A stretch of DNA of 64,000 nt from the NCBI RefSeq assembly GCF_014193675.1, contig NZ_BLXZ01000006.1, forward strand, positions 124,553 to 188,552. The letters run 5' to 3'. Positions 47,357 through 57,954 of this stretch are shown piece after piece (the first letter of the stretch is position 1; each line of letters opens with the position of its first letter). Position numbers and translations under genes: made by a program. This DNA comes from Geomonas limicola. Lineage in GTDB: Bacteria; Desulfobacterota; Desulfuromonadia; Geobacterales; Geobacteraceae. The notes beneath the pieces are model-generated. The model saw nothing but the letters and a program-made list of their open reading frames with translations, was not told the origin of the DNA and did no database searches.

Positions 47357-49816
47357 TTAAACCTTGAACTGATGCACGGCGCTGGAGAGCTTGGAGGATA
47401 CGCTCGCGAGTTCATGGGCGCAGTGCGCGCCGCTTGATGCCTGCTGAGATACCGATCCGATCCCCTGTTCGATGCCGGTTACCGTCTCGCTGACGCTGTC
47501 GGCGGTGGAGGACTGCTCTTCGGCTGCCGTCGCCACGACCGCGATCTGTTCGTTGAGCTTGGATACTGCCGCAACGATGCCGCTTACCACCTCACCGGAG
47601 GTGACGGCCATCCGGGCTCCCTGCTCGGCCTGGTCGACCGACTTGGCCATTCCGCTCACCACCTGCTTGGTCTCGTTCTGGATCCCGGTAATCACCTTGG
47701 AAATCTCTCCGGTTGCCTGTGCCGCCTGTTCGGCCAGGGCCCGTACCTCGTCGGCCACCACGGCAAAGCCGCGCCCCTGCTCCCCGGCACGCGCCGCCTC
47801 GATGGCGGCATTCAGGGCGAGCAGGTTGGTCTGTTCGGCGATCCTCTGGATGGTCTCGATGATCTGACCGATCTCCTCCGAACGTTCTCCCAGGGCTTTC
47901 ACGCTCTGCGCCGCATCCTTTACCCCCTCGGACAGCGAGACCATGACCCGGTTGGCATCGGCGATAACCTGGGCTCCCTCCTTGGCGGAACTCTCGACCC
48001 GCCCGGCCTCCTGCTGCATCGTGACGCAGGACGAGGCGATATCGCCCGCGGTGGCCGCCATTTCGTGCACGGCAGTTGCCGTGGAGGTCGCCAACATGGC
48101 GAGTTCCGAGGAGGTCTTGGCGATGCCGGCCGAGGACTCCTCCATCTGGCCGGCCACACTCGCCAGCGACTGGGTGTCGTCCATGATGGAGGATACGGTG
48201 CCCCCCAGTTTGCTGAGGAACTCGTTGAAGCGGCCCGACATCTCGGCAAACTCGTCCCCTCCCGAGTCGTCCAGCCGCTTGGTCAGATCCCCTTCCCCCT
48301 TGGCGATATCGTCGATCATATCGTTGGTGGACCGCATGGAGCGGCGCACCCTGACGAAGGTCCAGAACAGCGGAACCGATACCACCAGCGCCGCCGCCAC
48401 GGAGAGGGCGACGATGAGCCCGGTGGAGCGCTGTACCGCGGCGCTCGCCTCCTGCACCATCTGCTCCTGCACGCCCGCGGCCTTGCGCCCCAGTTCGTCT
48501 CCCGACTTGGCCTCTTTCTCGGCCATCTGCTTGACCTTGGCTATCGCCGCCTGGGTGCGGGCGGTCGCACCCACGATCTTCGCCTGGGACGCGATCATCC
48601 GCTCGGCGACCTGGGCCGCGGAGGAAACACTGGAAAGTGCGGCGTCGATGCTGCGCTGGGCGCCGGCGCTGGAAGCGCCGCGCAAGACGGCGCGCCCGTT
48701 TTTAAAGCCGGCCACGGACTGTGCGAAGTCCTGTCTCGCCTGCGCCGCGACCGCATCGAGTTCCTTCATGGTCATCGCGGTGATCGCCTGGCGTGTGATG
48801 GCTTCGGCGGACTTGGCCGCGAGCAGCGCAGGTTGCAGCGTGGACGCGGCACGGGTCGCCTGGGCGCTTGCTGCGATGGCCTGTTCCGAATTGGTCTTCG
48901 CCTGCCGCGATACCTGCTCCACCCTCAGTTCCACGGTCTGCAGGGCGGTACCCGCCTCCATGAGCCGGCTGGCCAGGTCGTTTCTTTCCGTGAGGTACTC
49001 CTTGGTGACGTCCTTGCCGCTCAAGAGCGCACTCTTCAGGGCGAAGAGCCCGGTATCCGCCTTGAGCATGCGCTCGGCCAGCGCCTGGGTGGTCGCCATG
49101 GTTTCCCTGATGACGGGATCGCCCGGGCTGCCGGCAGTTGCCGTGGCGACCGCACTCTTCAGCCGCTGCTTCATCGCCGAAACCTGCAACGATTTTTTTG
49201 CCTGGTCCAGATCGCCGATGATGACCTGGCTCTCCTTAAGCGTCTTGGTCAACGCGGCAACCTGCTGCAGGTCCGCCATCCCCTGGCTCGAAGCGGAAAA
49301 CGACCCCGAAACCCTCCGGGAGGAATCCTCGGAAAGAAGCTTCATGTCCCGGGATACCGATGCCAGGGCCTTCTCGGCGCTCAGCATAGCCTGTTCCAGC
49401 GACTCTCCGTCCTTGTGCATGGCGCCGGCACTGGCCAAACGCTCACGGACCGCGGCCAGTACCTCGGCTTGCAGATCGGCGAGTGCCTTCTGGTCGGTGC
49501 GGGAGGCATCCGGCTGCAGCTTGGCGATCTCCCCCAGGAGCTCCGAGATCCTCTTCAGCCCCTCCTCGGTGCGACTCGACATGGCTGCCGCTTCCTGTTC
49601 CGAGGTGGCTATGCCCAGCCTGAGCAGTGAGCCCGTTACCGTTTCGATTTCCCGCTGCAGCAGGGCAGTTTTTACCTGGAGGGGCGTGGAGAGCCCCGTC
49701 ACCCGTGCCACCGTCCCCCGGATTTTGGAAACTGAGTAGATGCTGACGGCGGAAATAACCAGCAGGCCGAGCAGTGTGGCTGCGATGCTCGCGAAGAGAA
49801 GCTTCCGAATAGACAT
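47357..49816 (-). CDS. Methyl-accepting chemotaxis protein with a very long periplasmic domain
   Basis: 819 residues. Membrane segments at ~7-29 and ~470-492, leaving about 440 periplasmic residues of heptad-rich helix (many Ala/Gln/Lys), far above the usual ~160. HAMP follows, then the signalling hairpin [20 protein letters not shown] and [22 protein letters not shown]. No pentapeptide tail. GGGGG lies upstream of the ATG, and the secreted Cache protein ends 20 bases before it, so the two are one operon. The long coiled domain may contact a partner rather than a small ligand. Confidence 0.93.
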   Translation of the reverse strand: MSIRKLLFASIAATLLGLLVISAVSIYSVSKIRGTVARVTGLSTPLQVKTALLQREIETVTGSLLRLGIATSEQEAAAMSSRTEEGLKRISELLGEIAKLQPDASRTDQKALADLQAEVLAAVRERLASAGAMHKDGESLEQAMLSAEKALASVSRDMKLLSEDSSRRVSGSFSASSQGMADLQQVAALTKTLKESQVIIGDLDQAKKSLQVSAMKQRLKSAVATATAGSPGDPVIRETMATTQALAERMLKADTGLFALKSALLSGKDVTKEYLTERNDLASRLMEAGTALQTVELRVEQVSRQAKTNSEQAIAASAQATRAASTLQPALLAAKSAEAITRQAITAMTMKELDAVAAQARQDFAQSVAGFKNGRAVLRGASSAGAQRSIDAALSSVSSAAQVAERMIASQAKIVGATARTQAAIAKVKQMAEKEAKSGDELGRKAAGVQEQMVQEASAAVQRSTGLIVALSVAAALVVSVPLFWTFVRVRRSMRSTNDMIDDIAKGEGDLTKRLDDSGGDEFAEMSGRFNEFLSKLGGTVSSIMDDTQSLASVAGQMEESSAGIAKTSSELAMLATSTATAVHEMAATAGDIASSCVTMQQEAGRVESSAKEGAQVIADANRVMVSLSEGVKDAAQSVKALGERSEEIGQIIETIQRIAEQTNLLALNAAIEAARAGEQGRGFAVVADEVRALAEQAAQATGEISKVITGIQNETKQVVSGMAKSVDQAEQGARMAVTSGEVVSGIVAAVSKLNEQIAVVATAAEEQSSTADSVSETVTGIEQGIGSVSQQASSGAHCAHELASVSSKLSSAVHQFKV

Positions 49817-49836
49817 GCCGTACCCCCGAGCCGGTC

Positions 49837-50292
49837 CTACTTTTTATAGAACCCGCAGCAGAACACCACGTCCTGGTACTTCTCGCAGTAGGAGGACTTC
49901 TGCTCGTTTGCCTTGGTTTTCGGGTTCACCGTCACGTAGTCCATCCAGACTTGGTCCTTGGTCTTCATCTGCTCGACGATCTCGCGCCGGAACATCTTCC
50001 CCTGGGCGTCCGGCACGTCGAGGATGTTCTTGCCGATCAGTTCCTTTTTCACCACGTTCGCCAGCATGGTCCCATCCATGTCGTAGGCAAAGACGTAGTT
50101 GGCTCCGGAGCCCAGTTCCGAGCTGGAATCGTTGAGGACTTCGAGGGTTTTTTCAACACCGCCGCCCTTGGCCAGCGCTATCGCCTTCTGCACCCTGGAT
50201 ACCGCCTCGCCGCGGTCGTCAGCCAGGGCCGTTGCCGCCAGTGCCAGGGAAATCAAAATCGCCATGACCGCCACACGTACTGTTTGTTTCAT
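49837..50292 (-). CDS. Secreted single-Cache-domain protein
   Basis: 151 residues: signal peptide ([24 protein letters not shown]), then a domain with the sCache/DUF-type pattern: [26 protein letters not shown] and [16 protein letters not shown], ending [16 protein letters not shown] with three cysteines. It has no membrane segment after the signal, so it is a free periplasmic sensor. The start at 50292 is chosen because AAGGAGG is 6 bases upstream; an earlier GTG is possible. Operon with the chemoreceptor; it probably binds a ligand and docks on the receptor's long periplasmic arm. Confidence 0.8.
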   Translation of the reverse strand: MKQTVRVAVMAILISLALAATALADDRGEAVSRVQKAIALAKGGGVEKTLEVLNDSSSELGSGANYVFAYDMDGTMLANVVKKELIGKNILDVPDAQGKMFRREIVEQMKTKDQVWMDYVTVNPKTKANEQKSSYCEKYQDVVFCCGFYKK

Positions 50293-50872
50293 TGCCACCC
50301 TCCTTGGGAGCTGGAATTAGTCTTACCTACCTGTCGGCATCTGGTGTAGGAAATTTAGTATTTACGGGAGAGCCCCTCCGGGGCATCAGCTCGGGGCGCT
50401 CCTCTGTGTAGTCTCCACGAAAACGGGGTGATAAACCGTTTCCCGGGCTCTCTTGCAGGTTCTCAGGCCGTGTTTCCAGTTAGTTAGCCAGATAACGATG
50501 CGGGCATCGCTGGTACCTGCACCGCAGCTGACTCCCTGGCTTGGGCGGCGCCATTTCTGAAAATACTTACTGCTGTCCCTGTTGGGTTTAATGATGTTTC
50601 CTGCGGATCGGGGGCAAACACTGGTAGCAGGCTTTAAGGCGCACCTTTGGCAGGAGAACAAGGAGCTGCATGGTACGTGGAGGGAGAAGATGACGGTGCT
50701 GGGCCTCAACACCAGACTCAGACGCTCTAGGAAAGGCAGGACAACGGTGGCGACGACCGGGGCAACTGAAACGGTTCCCGGTCAGGGGGAGGGGGGCCAG
50801 AATGGGAGTCTCTGGATAAACTAAGGGCTCGCGATAGGTATCGCGAGCCCCTTTGGGTTAGACCTGGTAGTG
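50293..50872. other. Intergenic region before the Cache-MCP operon
   Basis: About 530 bases without a supported gene, apart from the terminator at 50825-50850. A minus-strand frame at 50386-50712 lacks a ribosome site and homologous features. Confidence 0.4.
50825..50850 (-). terminator. Terminator of the OmpA-like gene
   Basis: GGGCTCGCGATA / TATCGCGAGCCC, a perfect 12-bp stem just downstream of the minus-strand OmpA stop; the trailing bases are only moderately T-rich. Confidence 0.65.
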
Positions 50873-51547
50873 CTAGTTGTCCCCGCTGGTTTGCGCCTTG
50901 AGTTTTGCGTTCGGGCTGATCTCCATCTGCACACGACGGTTGAGCGCACGGTTTTCGGGGGTGTCGTTGGGGACGGCCGGACGACTCGACCCGTAACCGA
51001 TTGCCGTCATGCGGGAGGTCGGAACGCCATTGGCGGCCAGAAAATCACGAACGTGATTTGCCCGTCTTTGGCTCAGCGGCTGATTGATCGCATCGGACCC
51101 GGTGGAATCGGTGTGGCCTTGAATGACGATGTTGGTCTCGGAGTTCTTCAAGGTCCCCGCAGCTTTGGCCAGCGAATCTTTCGCCTCCGGTTTGAGCACG
51201 TCCTTGCCGGTATCGAAGAGGATGCCGGAAGGTAGCGCGACATAAACTTTATCGCCGTCACGGACCACTTCCGCTTCGGGCATGTTCTTCTTCAAGGCCG
51301 CCGCCTGGCGGTCCATGTAGTTGCCGACGCCGCCGCCGACTACCGCACCGGTCAACCCGCCGATGGCCGCACCTTTTCCCCCACCGAAGAGCGCGCCGAC
51401 ACCGGCACCCAGTGCGGCACCGCCCACTCCGCCGATGGCGGTTCTCTTGTACTCGTAGCTGCCATCCGGATTGGTCGCACAGCCCGTCGCCAGCGCGGCG
51501 ACAGCTAAAGCACCCACGACAACTTTGGCAATCCACTTCGAAATCAT
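50873..51547 (-). CDS. OmpA-family lipoprotein
   Basis: 224 residues. Signal peptide with lipobox (LAVAALATGC, Cys ~23). A glycine-zipper stretch (AIGGVGGAALGAGVGALFGGG, then GAAIGGLTGAVVGGGVG) is followed by the C-terminal OmpA peptidoglycan-binding domain (GHTDSTGSDAINQPLSQRRA, NRRVQMEI). Anchors outer membrane to peptidoglycan. The start at 51547 follows AAAGGAGAG; the longer frame is rejected. Confidence 0.93.
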   Translation of the reverse strand: MISKWIAKVVVGALAVAALATGCATNPDGSYEYKRTAIGGVGGAALGAGVGALFGGGKGAAIGGLTGAVVGGGVGNYMDRQAAALKKNMPEAEVVRDGDKVYVALPSGILFDTGKDVLKPEAKDSLAKAAGTLKNSETNIVIQGHTDSTGSDAINQPLSQRRANHVRDFLAANGVPTSRMTAIGYGSSRPAVPNDTPENRALNRRVQMEISPNAKLKAQTSGDN

Positions 51548-51928
51548 CGTTCTCTCCTTTTGTCCGACTATTTTAGTAAAGTGCCCAACCCACAACTCGT
51601 CTACGCCTGCCGCGCGACTCGTGAACCTGACCGTGGTCCCTGCCACTGTACTGCAGGTAACGCTCGTAGCGACTGGAACAAGGGGAAGGCGTACCTGTTC
51701 ATATATACTCAAGGACGCACTCATGTAAAGGGGTGGATCTTCCCCGGAGCCCGGTTTGTCTCTCCGCTACCCGTCTCTCAACCCTCGCGTTCTTTTCCCT
51801 TCCGGCTCTTTGTCATAAAGATTCTTACGGCGCTTTCCGAAAAGAGGCAGGGGGACGCCGTGTGCCTGCCCCAGCCGCAGTTCGCCCCGGGAACCACCTG
51901 GATCAGCGCCACGCAAGGGAGCCGCATC
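51548..51928. other. Intergenic region between divergent lipoprotein genes
   Basis: 381 bases; no gene or clear promoter could be placed, although both flanking divergent genes need one. Confidence 0.4.
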
Positions 51929-53851
51929 ATGAAAATCACCCTCATGCCAGTCCGTACCTTGGTCAACCTCATCACCGCCACGCTTATGGCCCTCGGGCTC
52001 AGCCTGTTGCCCGGCTGTGGCGGTACGGGCTCGCCCTCCGCCGCTGACACCGTCTCCGGGCTCGCCGCCACCGGGCAGCCGGTCCAGGGCAGCGTCTTTC
52101 TCAAGGACGCCGCGGGCAGGGAGGCCAGCACCACAACCGCCGACGGCAGCTTCAGGTTCGACATCTCGCACCTTACTCCGCCTTTCCTGCTCAAGGCAAC
52201 CTGGAACGGCGGGCAGCTCTACTCGATGGCGCGGGGCGCCGGCACCGCCAACATCACCCCGCTTACCCAGGTCATCGTGCAATCGGCCAATGCCGGCGGT
52301 GACCTGGACGCCTTGTACCAGGCGCCGACACCCACCGCCCTCGCCGCACTGGCCGATGCCCTCCCCGCAGCATCGGCGGCGCTCATGACGGCACTCAAGC
52401 CGATCCTTGAGAACTACCAGGCCTACCAGGATCCCATCGCCACCCCCTTCCGCGCCGATGGCAACGGTATGGACGGGGTGCTGGATCACCTGACGGTCAC
52501 CAGCTCGGCTGGCTCGGTGCAGATCTCCGAGCGCGGCACCGGGGCCGCCTTGCTGAACGCCCCCTTGAGCGACATCTCCAGCGGCTCGAGCTCCACCTTG
52601 TGGGACGCGGCGCGCGGGGCGAAGGCGCAGGGACTCCAGCTTGGCGTCTCGGCCGACGGTCATCCCCTGGCGGTCTGGGTGGAGGACACCGGCCAGGGGG
52701 GGACCAGCCTTGTCAAGGCGCAGTGGCTGGAAGGGGGCACACCGGTCACCGTCAGCACCGGGCAGGGGCAGGCCACTAACCCCCAGGTCGCCAGGGACGC
52801 CGCGGGGAACGCCTACCTCGCCTGGTGCGAGTACACCGGCGGCGCCAACGACATCTGGACCAGCCGCTATCATCCGGGGAGCGGCTGGGGGACCCCCGCG
52901 CGTCTTACCAGCACCGACTCCAACAGCTATACCGGTTCCCCCAGCATCGCGAGCGACGCCAACGGCAACCTCTTGCTCGCCTGGACCCAGTTCAACCGTA
53001 ACGTGAACAGCAACCACTTCGACATCTACCTCTCAAGCCTCTCCGGCGGCACCGGCAGCTGGAGTGCCCCCGCCCGGGTCTCCAACGGGGTTAACTCCGC
53101 GTACCAGGCCATCGTGGTGCAAAGCGGTGTGGGGAGCGCCTGCCTCGCCTGGATCCAGGCACTGGACGACGGCTCCACCAGTAACGGCGCCTCCGAGGTC
53201 TACGCTGCCACGCTGCAAGAGGGGACCCCGGGGACGCCGGTTAAACTGAACGCCCTTCCCGGCAGCAGCCGGATCGTCTATGGACAGCTCCAGCTTGCCA
53301 TGAACCAGGCAGGTGTGGTGATGGCGGCCTGGGTGCAGGCCAACCAGCTCGGGTTCTTCGACGTCTGGTGCGCGCGCCGGACGGCGGGCGGCGCCTGGGA
53401 GGACGCTGTCAGCGTCTCTGAGGGGAACCTCGGTGAGTGTTACCAGCCAAGCCTCGCCCTGAACGGCTCCGGTGCGGCGCTTCTGGCCTGGATGCAGCAA
53501 AACGACGCCCAACAGCTGGCAGGCGGGGACCCCACCCAGCGCATCGTGACCAGCAACTACCTTCCCGGTTCCGGCTGGGGCGCCCCCCAGGCGGTAAGTC
53601 CTGCGGCGTACTTCGCCTTTGCCCCGCAGCTCGCGCTCGATGCGACCGGCAACGCGACCGCGGTCTGGTACCAGATCGAGGCGGGCCAGGCGATGGTGCG
53701 CAGCGCGCGTCTCGTCGCCGGCGGTTCCTGGGGAACACCGGTTCTGGAGGCGGCGACAACCACCGACGGCTACCAGGTCTACCCGGTGCCCCGTGTCACC
53801 TGTGTCCCTGCTGGCCGGACCTTCATCGCGTGGGGAACCGACTCCAACTGA
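51929..53851 (+). CDS. Large secreted lipoprotein with beta-propeller-like repeats
   Basis: 640 residues, start ATG 51929 after AAGGGAG. Lipobox LLPGC with the lipidated Cys at ~30. The N-terminal ~200 residues contain a carboxypeptidase-regulatory-like fold segment (VQGSVFLKDAAGREASTTTADG). After ~225 comes a series of ~50-residue repeats with the pattern PQVARDAAGNAYLAWCEYTGG, PSIASDANGNLLLAWTQF and LALDATGNATAVWYQIE, typical of sialidase/propeller-like folds. Surface or periplasmic; function unknown. Flanked by a bidirectional terminator. Confidence 0.8.
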   Translation: MKITLMPVRTLVNLITATLMALGLSLLPGCGGTGSPSAADTVSGLAATGQPVQGSVFLKDAAGREASTTTADGSFRFDISHLTPPFLLKATWNGGQLYSMARGAGTANITPLTQVIVQSANAGGDLDALYQAPTPTALAALADALPAASAALMTALKPILENYQAYQDPIATPFRADGNGMDGVLDHLTVTSSAGSVQISERGTGAALLNAPLSDISSGSSSTLWDAARGAKAQGLQLGVSADGHPLAVWVEDTGQGGTSLVKAQWLEGGTPVTVSTGQGQATNPQVARDAAGNAYLAWCEYTGGANDIWTSRYHPGSGWGTPARLTSTDSNSYTGSPSIASDANGNLLLAWTQFNRNVNSNHFDIYLSSLSGGTGSWSAPARVSNGVNSAYQAIVVQSGVGSACLAWIQALDDGSTSNGASEVYAATLQEGTPGTPVKLNALPGSSRIVYGQLQLAMNQAGVVMAAWVQANQLGFFDVWCARRTAGGAWEDAVSVSEGNLGECYQPSLALNGSGAALLAWMQQNDAQQLAGGDPTQRIVTSNYLPGSGWGAPQAVSPAAYFAFAPQLALDATGNATAVWYQIEAGQAMVRSARLVAGGSWGTPVLEAATTTDGYQVYPVPRVTCVPAGRTFIAWGTDSN

Positions 53852-53873
53852 CCCGGCGCAGGGGACCATGACA

Positions 53874-53920
53874 AAAGCCCCGGAACGGCACCTCTGTACT
53901 GGTGCTGTCTCCGGGGCTTA
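53874..53920. terminator. Bidirectional terminator
   Basis: AAGCCCCGGA / TCCGGGGCTT around a ~25-base inner arm, flanked by AAAA on the left and TATTTA on the right. It can serve the lipoprotein gene and the convergent kinase gene. Confidence 0.75.
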
Positions 53921-53958
53921 TTTAGTTGAGGTGGATCTTTGGGCAGGCTGCCTGCGGC

Positions 53959-56900
53959 CTAGGCGTCCAGCATGCTCCGTACCTTGCGCAAGAGTTCCAT
54001 CGGCTGGACCGGCTTCATGATCAGTTCCACCTCCTTGCCGGAAACGCCCCGGTTCTGCATGAAGTCGGCGGTATAGCCGCTGGAGTAGAGGACCTTCACC
54101 TCGGGACACGTAAGGGCGATCTCCTCGTAGGCCGCCTTGCCGTTTTTCCTGGGCATGATCATGTCCATCACGATGAGCGCGATTTCCCCCCGGTGCGCCG
54201 CGAACTTCTCCACGGCATCCTCCCCGTCCACCGCCTCGACCACCCGATATCCAAACTTGGTCAGTACCGTAACCATGAGACTGCGCACGTCGGCATCATC
54301 CTCGGCCAGCAGGATCGTTTCGCTTCCCCCCGGCGGCAGAGGGGGCAGCGCGGGAACGGCGTCGGTTTCGAGATCTGCCGCCTGGTAGATCGGCAGGCAG
54401 ATGCCGATCCTGCTCCCCCGCCCCGGCTCACTGTGGACCTCGATGAACCCGTTGTGCTGCTTCACGATCCCGTAGACGATCGACATGCCAAGGCCGGTCC
54501 CTTCGCCCACCCCCTTGGTGGTATAGAAGGGCTCGAAGATCCTCTGGCAGGTGTCGTGGTCCATGCCGCAGCCGGTGTCGGATACGGTCACCACGGCGTA
54601 CGGTCCCGGCTCGACGCCGCCGAACTCCCGACCGCTCGCCTCTTCCACCGTCCGGAAACCGGTCTCGATGGTCAAAAGCCCCCCATTAGGCATGGCGTCC
54701 CGGGCATTGGTCGCCAGGTTGACCAGGACCTGCTCCATCTGCCCCTGGTCCGCATGGATCATGGGGCCTTTCCCCTGGGTCACGGTTCGTAACTGGATGT
54801 CCTCTCCGATGACCCTGACGATGAATTTCTTGAAGTTTTCGATGACCTCGTTGAGGTAGAGCGGCTTGAGCGCGAAGACCTGCTTTCGGCTGAAGGCAAG
54901 GAGCCCGCGGGTCAGCTGGGAGGCCTTTTCCGCCGCACCCAGGATGTGGGCGATCTCCTCCTTGTGCCGGCCGCTGAGCGCCTCGTCCCGCTGCAGCAGG
55001 TCGCCATAGCCGATGATCACCTGAAGGATGTTGTTGAAGTCGTGCGCCACCCCGCCGGCGAGTTGCCCCACGGTTTCCATTTTCTGTGCCTGCCTCAGTT
55101 GCTCTTCAAGGTGGATACGCTCGTTGAGCGTCCGGGACAGCCTGATGGTGCTGAAGCTCAAGGTGGAGATGATCTTGGTGAGCTTGGCGTAGAACTGCAT
55201 GCCGGCAGCGGCCGTCTCGCGGCTGAAGCGGGGCACCCGATCGAGGGCGGCGAGGTACTCCTCCTCGTCGAAGCCGTAGCGCCGCGCCTGGGCCCGGTAG
55301 AACTCCACGTCCGGGACCTCGTCGTCGTAGAAGAACTGTCCGATGAAGATGTTGCCCACGTGCCGCCCCCCCACCTCCAGGGGAGTGACCATATCCCACA
55401 TGTTGTTCTTGCAACGGTAGTGCTTGAAGGACCCCACGGGGACGCCGCTCGTCAGGACCGTGTCGCTCTCCAGGCAGTTCTTGAGGGTCTCGGGGTGGCA
55501 GCGGTGAAACTTGGTACAGATGTCCTGCCAGCCCACGGCGACCAGGACCTTCCCTGAGACGTCCAGCACGGCACCCAGCATGCCGGTCAGCCGGTAAAAA
55601 TCCTCCAGCATGGACTGGAGCATCTCGCAATCGACGATATCGGAGAGCTCGAGCGAACTTATGTCGCCATCGGGCTCGGTGATCGCCTTCAGCCGGTTGC
55701 GGACCGTGGTCTCGCTCTGCTTGAGGGCCTTTTCCACCCGCCTGCGTTCCTCGATCTCCTCCTCGAGCAAAACGGTCTGATCCTGCAGGGCTTCCTGGGC
55801 CACCTGGCGCTCGGTCAGCTCCTCCTCGAGCCGGGCAGTCTGCCGTTGCAGGGTGTCTTCCAGGTGCTTTCTCTCGGTGATGTCAAAAAAGGTCGCACGG
55901 ATCAGCCGGCGCTGGTCGTCGGGGAGCCGGGTCAGCCGCACCTCGCAGGAAAGTTCCCGGCCGTCGAGGCTGCGGATGGACCGCTCGAAGCAGGGGGATT
56001 CCCCTGCGAACACCCTGGCGTTGTGCTCGGCGATGGTGTCTGCCGGCAGGCGCAGGTCGGGCTGCTCGGGAGCGAAGAACCTCAAGGGGCTGCTTTTCAA
56101 CAGCTCCTCCCGGTCGCAGCCGAACATCTCCTCCGCCATCTTGTTGGCATCGACGAAGCGGTCCAGGTCGACGTCGTACACCAGGAGGGCTTCGGTGGCC
56201 TGCTCGTTCATGATGCGGAAGTAGGCCTCGCTCTTTTGCAGCCGGGCCGTTTGGGCGCGCAGCTCCGCTTCGATACGGGTGCGTGCGGCAATTTCCCGCT
56301 TCACCCCCCACATGGCGTAACACATGCCCAGTACCAGGGACAGGCAAAGGAATTCCAGCGCCAAGAGCACCCAGTCGAGCCCCCGGCCGTAGGACTGCAG
56401 TTGCAGCAGCACCCCGCCTCCCACCGGGGACAGCTGGGTCCGGTACACCAGGTTCGGGTCGGGATGGCCGGAACCCGAGAGTTCCGCGAGGGCCCCGCCC
56501 GAAGCCTCCCGGAGGCTCACCAGGTGCAGGGTCCCGAGTTGGGGAGCGGCGAGGGTCTGGAGCAGCTTGTCGCAGGAGTAGACCGCGGCGAACAGGCCGA
56601 GGAACTGGTCCCCGCGGAACACCGGGACCCAGAGTTCGAAAGAGGGGTTCCCCTGGATCGCCTCGAAGGGGAGGGTGTAGGTCGGCTGGTGGGTCTCCCT
56701 GGCCAGTCGCGTCGCACGTTTGGGCTCCGGCAGGTCCAGGTGGAGCCCCAGGATCTGTTGGTTGCCCGCTTGGGGAGAAACGTCACGAATATAGAAATCG
56801 GCATCGACCCAGGTGATGTTCAGCAACTCCGGGTGTCCCTGGACATAGCTTGCACCGCGCTCCTGGAACTGCCTGGCATCGAGGGCGCCTGCAGAGCGAT

Positions 56901-57117
56901 CCTTGGCCAGCAACTGCAGGTAGTCCTCGTTCCCCTTGAGCCGCAGGTGCATGCTCTTGGCGAGCGACTCCGCGTCGCTTTTCAGCGCGGCGCGCCGGGA
57001 CCGGTACGATGAGTCGTTCACCAACCATACGAAGGCCAGAAAAAGCACGAAAAAGGCGGCGAGCATGACGGCGGGACCATACCACAGCCTGGTAGTACCC
57101 CTATTTTGCTGATTCAT
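53959..57117 (-). CDS. PocR-domain hybrid histidine kinase with receiver
   Basis: 1052 residues. Membrane segments ~17-36 and ~250-275 enclose a ~215-residue periplasmic sensor with Cache-like features. Then a PAS domain (~305-425), a coiled coil, a PocR domain (~485-650: LSDIVDCEMLQSMLEDFYRL, GKVLVAVGWQDICTKFHRC, ...KNCLESD), HisKA (GGVAHDFNNILQVI), HATPase (TDTGCGMDHDTC-type N box and GTGLGMSIVYGIVKQHNG) and a C-terminal receiver (AEDDADVRSL, IVMDMIMP, KPVQPMELL). PocR domains sense hydrocarbon-derived or polyol ligands in relatives. No partner regulator is beside it. Confidence 0.9.
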   Translation of the reverse strand: MNQQNRGTTRLWYGPAVMLAAFFVLFLAFVWLVNDSSYRSRRAALKSDAESLAKSMHLRLKGNEDYLQLLAKDRSAGALDARQFQERGASYVQGHPELLNITWVDADFYIRDVSPQAGNQQILGLHLDLPEPKRATRLARETHQPTYTLPFEAIQGNPSFELWVPVFRGDQFLGLFAAVYSCDKLLQTLAAPQLGTLHLVSLREASGGALAELSGSGHPDPNLVYRTQLSPVGGGVLLQLQSYGRGLDWVLLALEFLCLSLVLGMCYAMWGVKREIAARTRIEAELRAQTARLQKSEAYFRIMNEQATEALLVYDVDLDRFVDANKMAEEMFGCDREELLKSSPLRFFAPEQPDLRLPADTIAEHNARVFAGESPCFERSIRSLDGRELSCEVRLTRLPDDQRRLIRATFFDITERKHLEDTLQRQTARLEEELTERQVAQEALQDQTVLLEEEIEERRRVEKALKQSETTVRNRLKAITEPDGDISSLELSDIVDCEMLQSMLEDFYRLTGMLGAVLDVSGKVLVAVGWQDICTKFHRCHPETLKNCLESDTVLTSGVPVGSFKHYRCKNNMWDMVTPLEVGGRHVGNIFIGQFFYDDEVPDVEFYRAQARRYGFDEEEYLAALDRVPRFSRETAAAGMQFYAKLTKIISTLSFSTIRLSRTLNERIHLEEQLRQAQKMETVGQLAGGVAHDFNNILQVIIGYGDLLQRDEALSGRHKEEIAHILGAAEKASQLTRGLLAFSRKQVFALKPLYLNEVIENFKKFIVRVIGEDIQLRTVTQGKGPMIHADQGQMEQVLVNLATNARDAMPNGGLLTIETGFRTVEEASGREFGGVEPGPYAVVTVSDTGCGMDHDTCQRIFEPFYTTKGVGEGTGLGMSIVYGIVKQHNGFIEVHSEPGRGSRIGICLPIYQAADLETDAVPALPPLPPGGSETILLAEDDADVRSLMVTVLTKFGYRVVEAVDGEDAVEKFAAHRGEIALIVMDMIMPRKNGKAAYEEIALTCPEVKVLYSSGYTADFMQNRGVSGKEVELIMKPVQPMELLRKVRSMLDA

Positions 57118-57842
57118 GGTGAATCCTTTGAAGAGCCAACGACGACATCGAGTATTTCTCTACGTATCGACGTGATCGGTTCCCTGCTGGAATTATTTAA
57201 GGAGATCTGCGCAGTCCGCTCCAACGATGGCAGCGTACGGTGACCCCGGCACCGGCTTTCTTACCTCCTCTCAGCATCTGCAACAGCAAGCACCTGATAA
57301 TAGCAGACCACGAACGGGTCAGGCACTCAAAATCCTGACTCGATGCAGCGAGGGGGGGGAGCGCCTCGATCTATAACGTCTAGGTGTGTGCCGCATGGCG
57401 AACCGCAGGGGTGGACTGCAGGAAGGAGAGATACAACGCGGGGGTTTAGGTATCGGGAGCTTCTGCGATCGGAAGCGGGTTCCTTTCCCCGTTGGGGTAG
57501 GATCGGGTTCGGTCGACGGAGGACTTCGCAACTACCTATAGCGGGTCGCTTTGTCACTTTTTGTAAGTTTTCTTGCTGTTCCGTTATAAATTCAGTTGTT
57601 ATATCTTTCTCAATGTGGTATACGTCACAACATTGCTGAAATTCTTACGGAACCTGTATCCGCAACGCTGACCATTTCATCCGGCAACAGGAACCTGCTC
57701 TTAGTGGTGTCCACGTCAGGTGCGCGGTTTGCGCGGTCAGTTAGAAGATTGCAACATGATTAGAGAATTATAATTTTAAAAGAGTTGCAGCGCTAAAACG
57801 TTTTTTGTAAATTTTATCATCGACGCAGTACTTCGATACGCC
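57118..57842. other. Intergenic region upstream of the riboswitch
   Basis: About 725 bases with no supported gene. The right part is AT-rich and must hold the promoter for the riboswitch transcript; TATAAT occurs at 57769-57774 without a well-placed -35. Confidence 0.4.
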
Positions 57843-57921
57843 GATAACGATAAGACTAAACCATCCGTGAGGGTGGGGCGGAAAGCCTAGGGTCTTGTAG
57901 TCAAGACAGCCGGGATGCCGA
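57843..57921 (+). promoter_or_regulatory. GEMM-I cyclic-dinucleotide riboswitch aptamer
   Basis: Consensus elements in order: TAAACC, a stem CCATCC-GTGA-GGGTGG capped by a GTGA (GNRA) tetraloop at 57867-57870, GGGGCGGAAAGCC, a second stem GTCTTG-TAGT-CAAGAC (57892-57907), then AGCCGGGATGCCGAA. These match the GEMM-I (c-di-GMP-I) family. The ligand-specifying base lies in GACTAAACC; allowing one extra base, the aligned position is A rather than G, as in the cGAMP-sensing variants known from Geobacter, but this alignment is uncertain. It is followed by a terminator and by cytochrome genes. Confidence 0.88.
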
Positions 57922-57954
57922 ATATCATCACTGATATAACGCACCCGGCTTTTT
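57908..57954 (+). terminator. Riboswitch expression-platform terminator
   Basis: AGCCGGG-A-TGC (57908-57918), the 3' end of the aptamer, pairs with GCA-CCCGGCT (57941-57950), enclosing an inner hairpin ATATCA/TGATAT, followed by TTTTT. Since the aptamer and terminator share AGCCGGG, ligand binding should prevent termination: an ON switch. Confidence 0.8.

Noticed and set aside
50386..50712. 108-residue minus-strand ORF
   Set aside because: No ribosome site, no domain, unusual composition.
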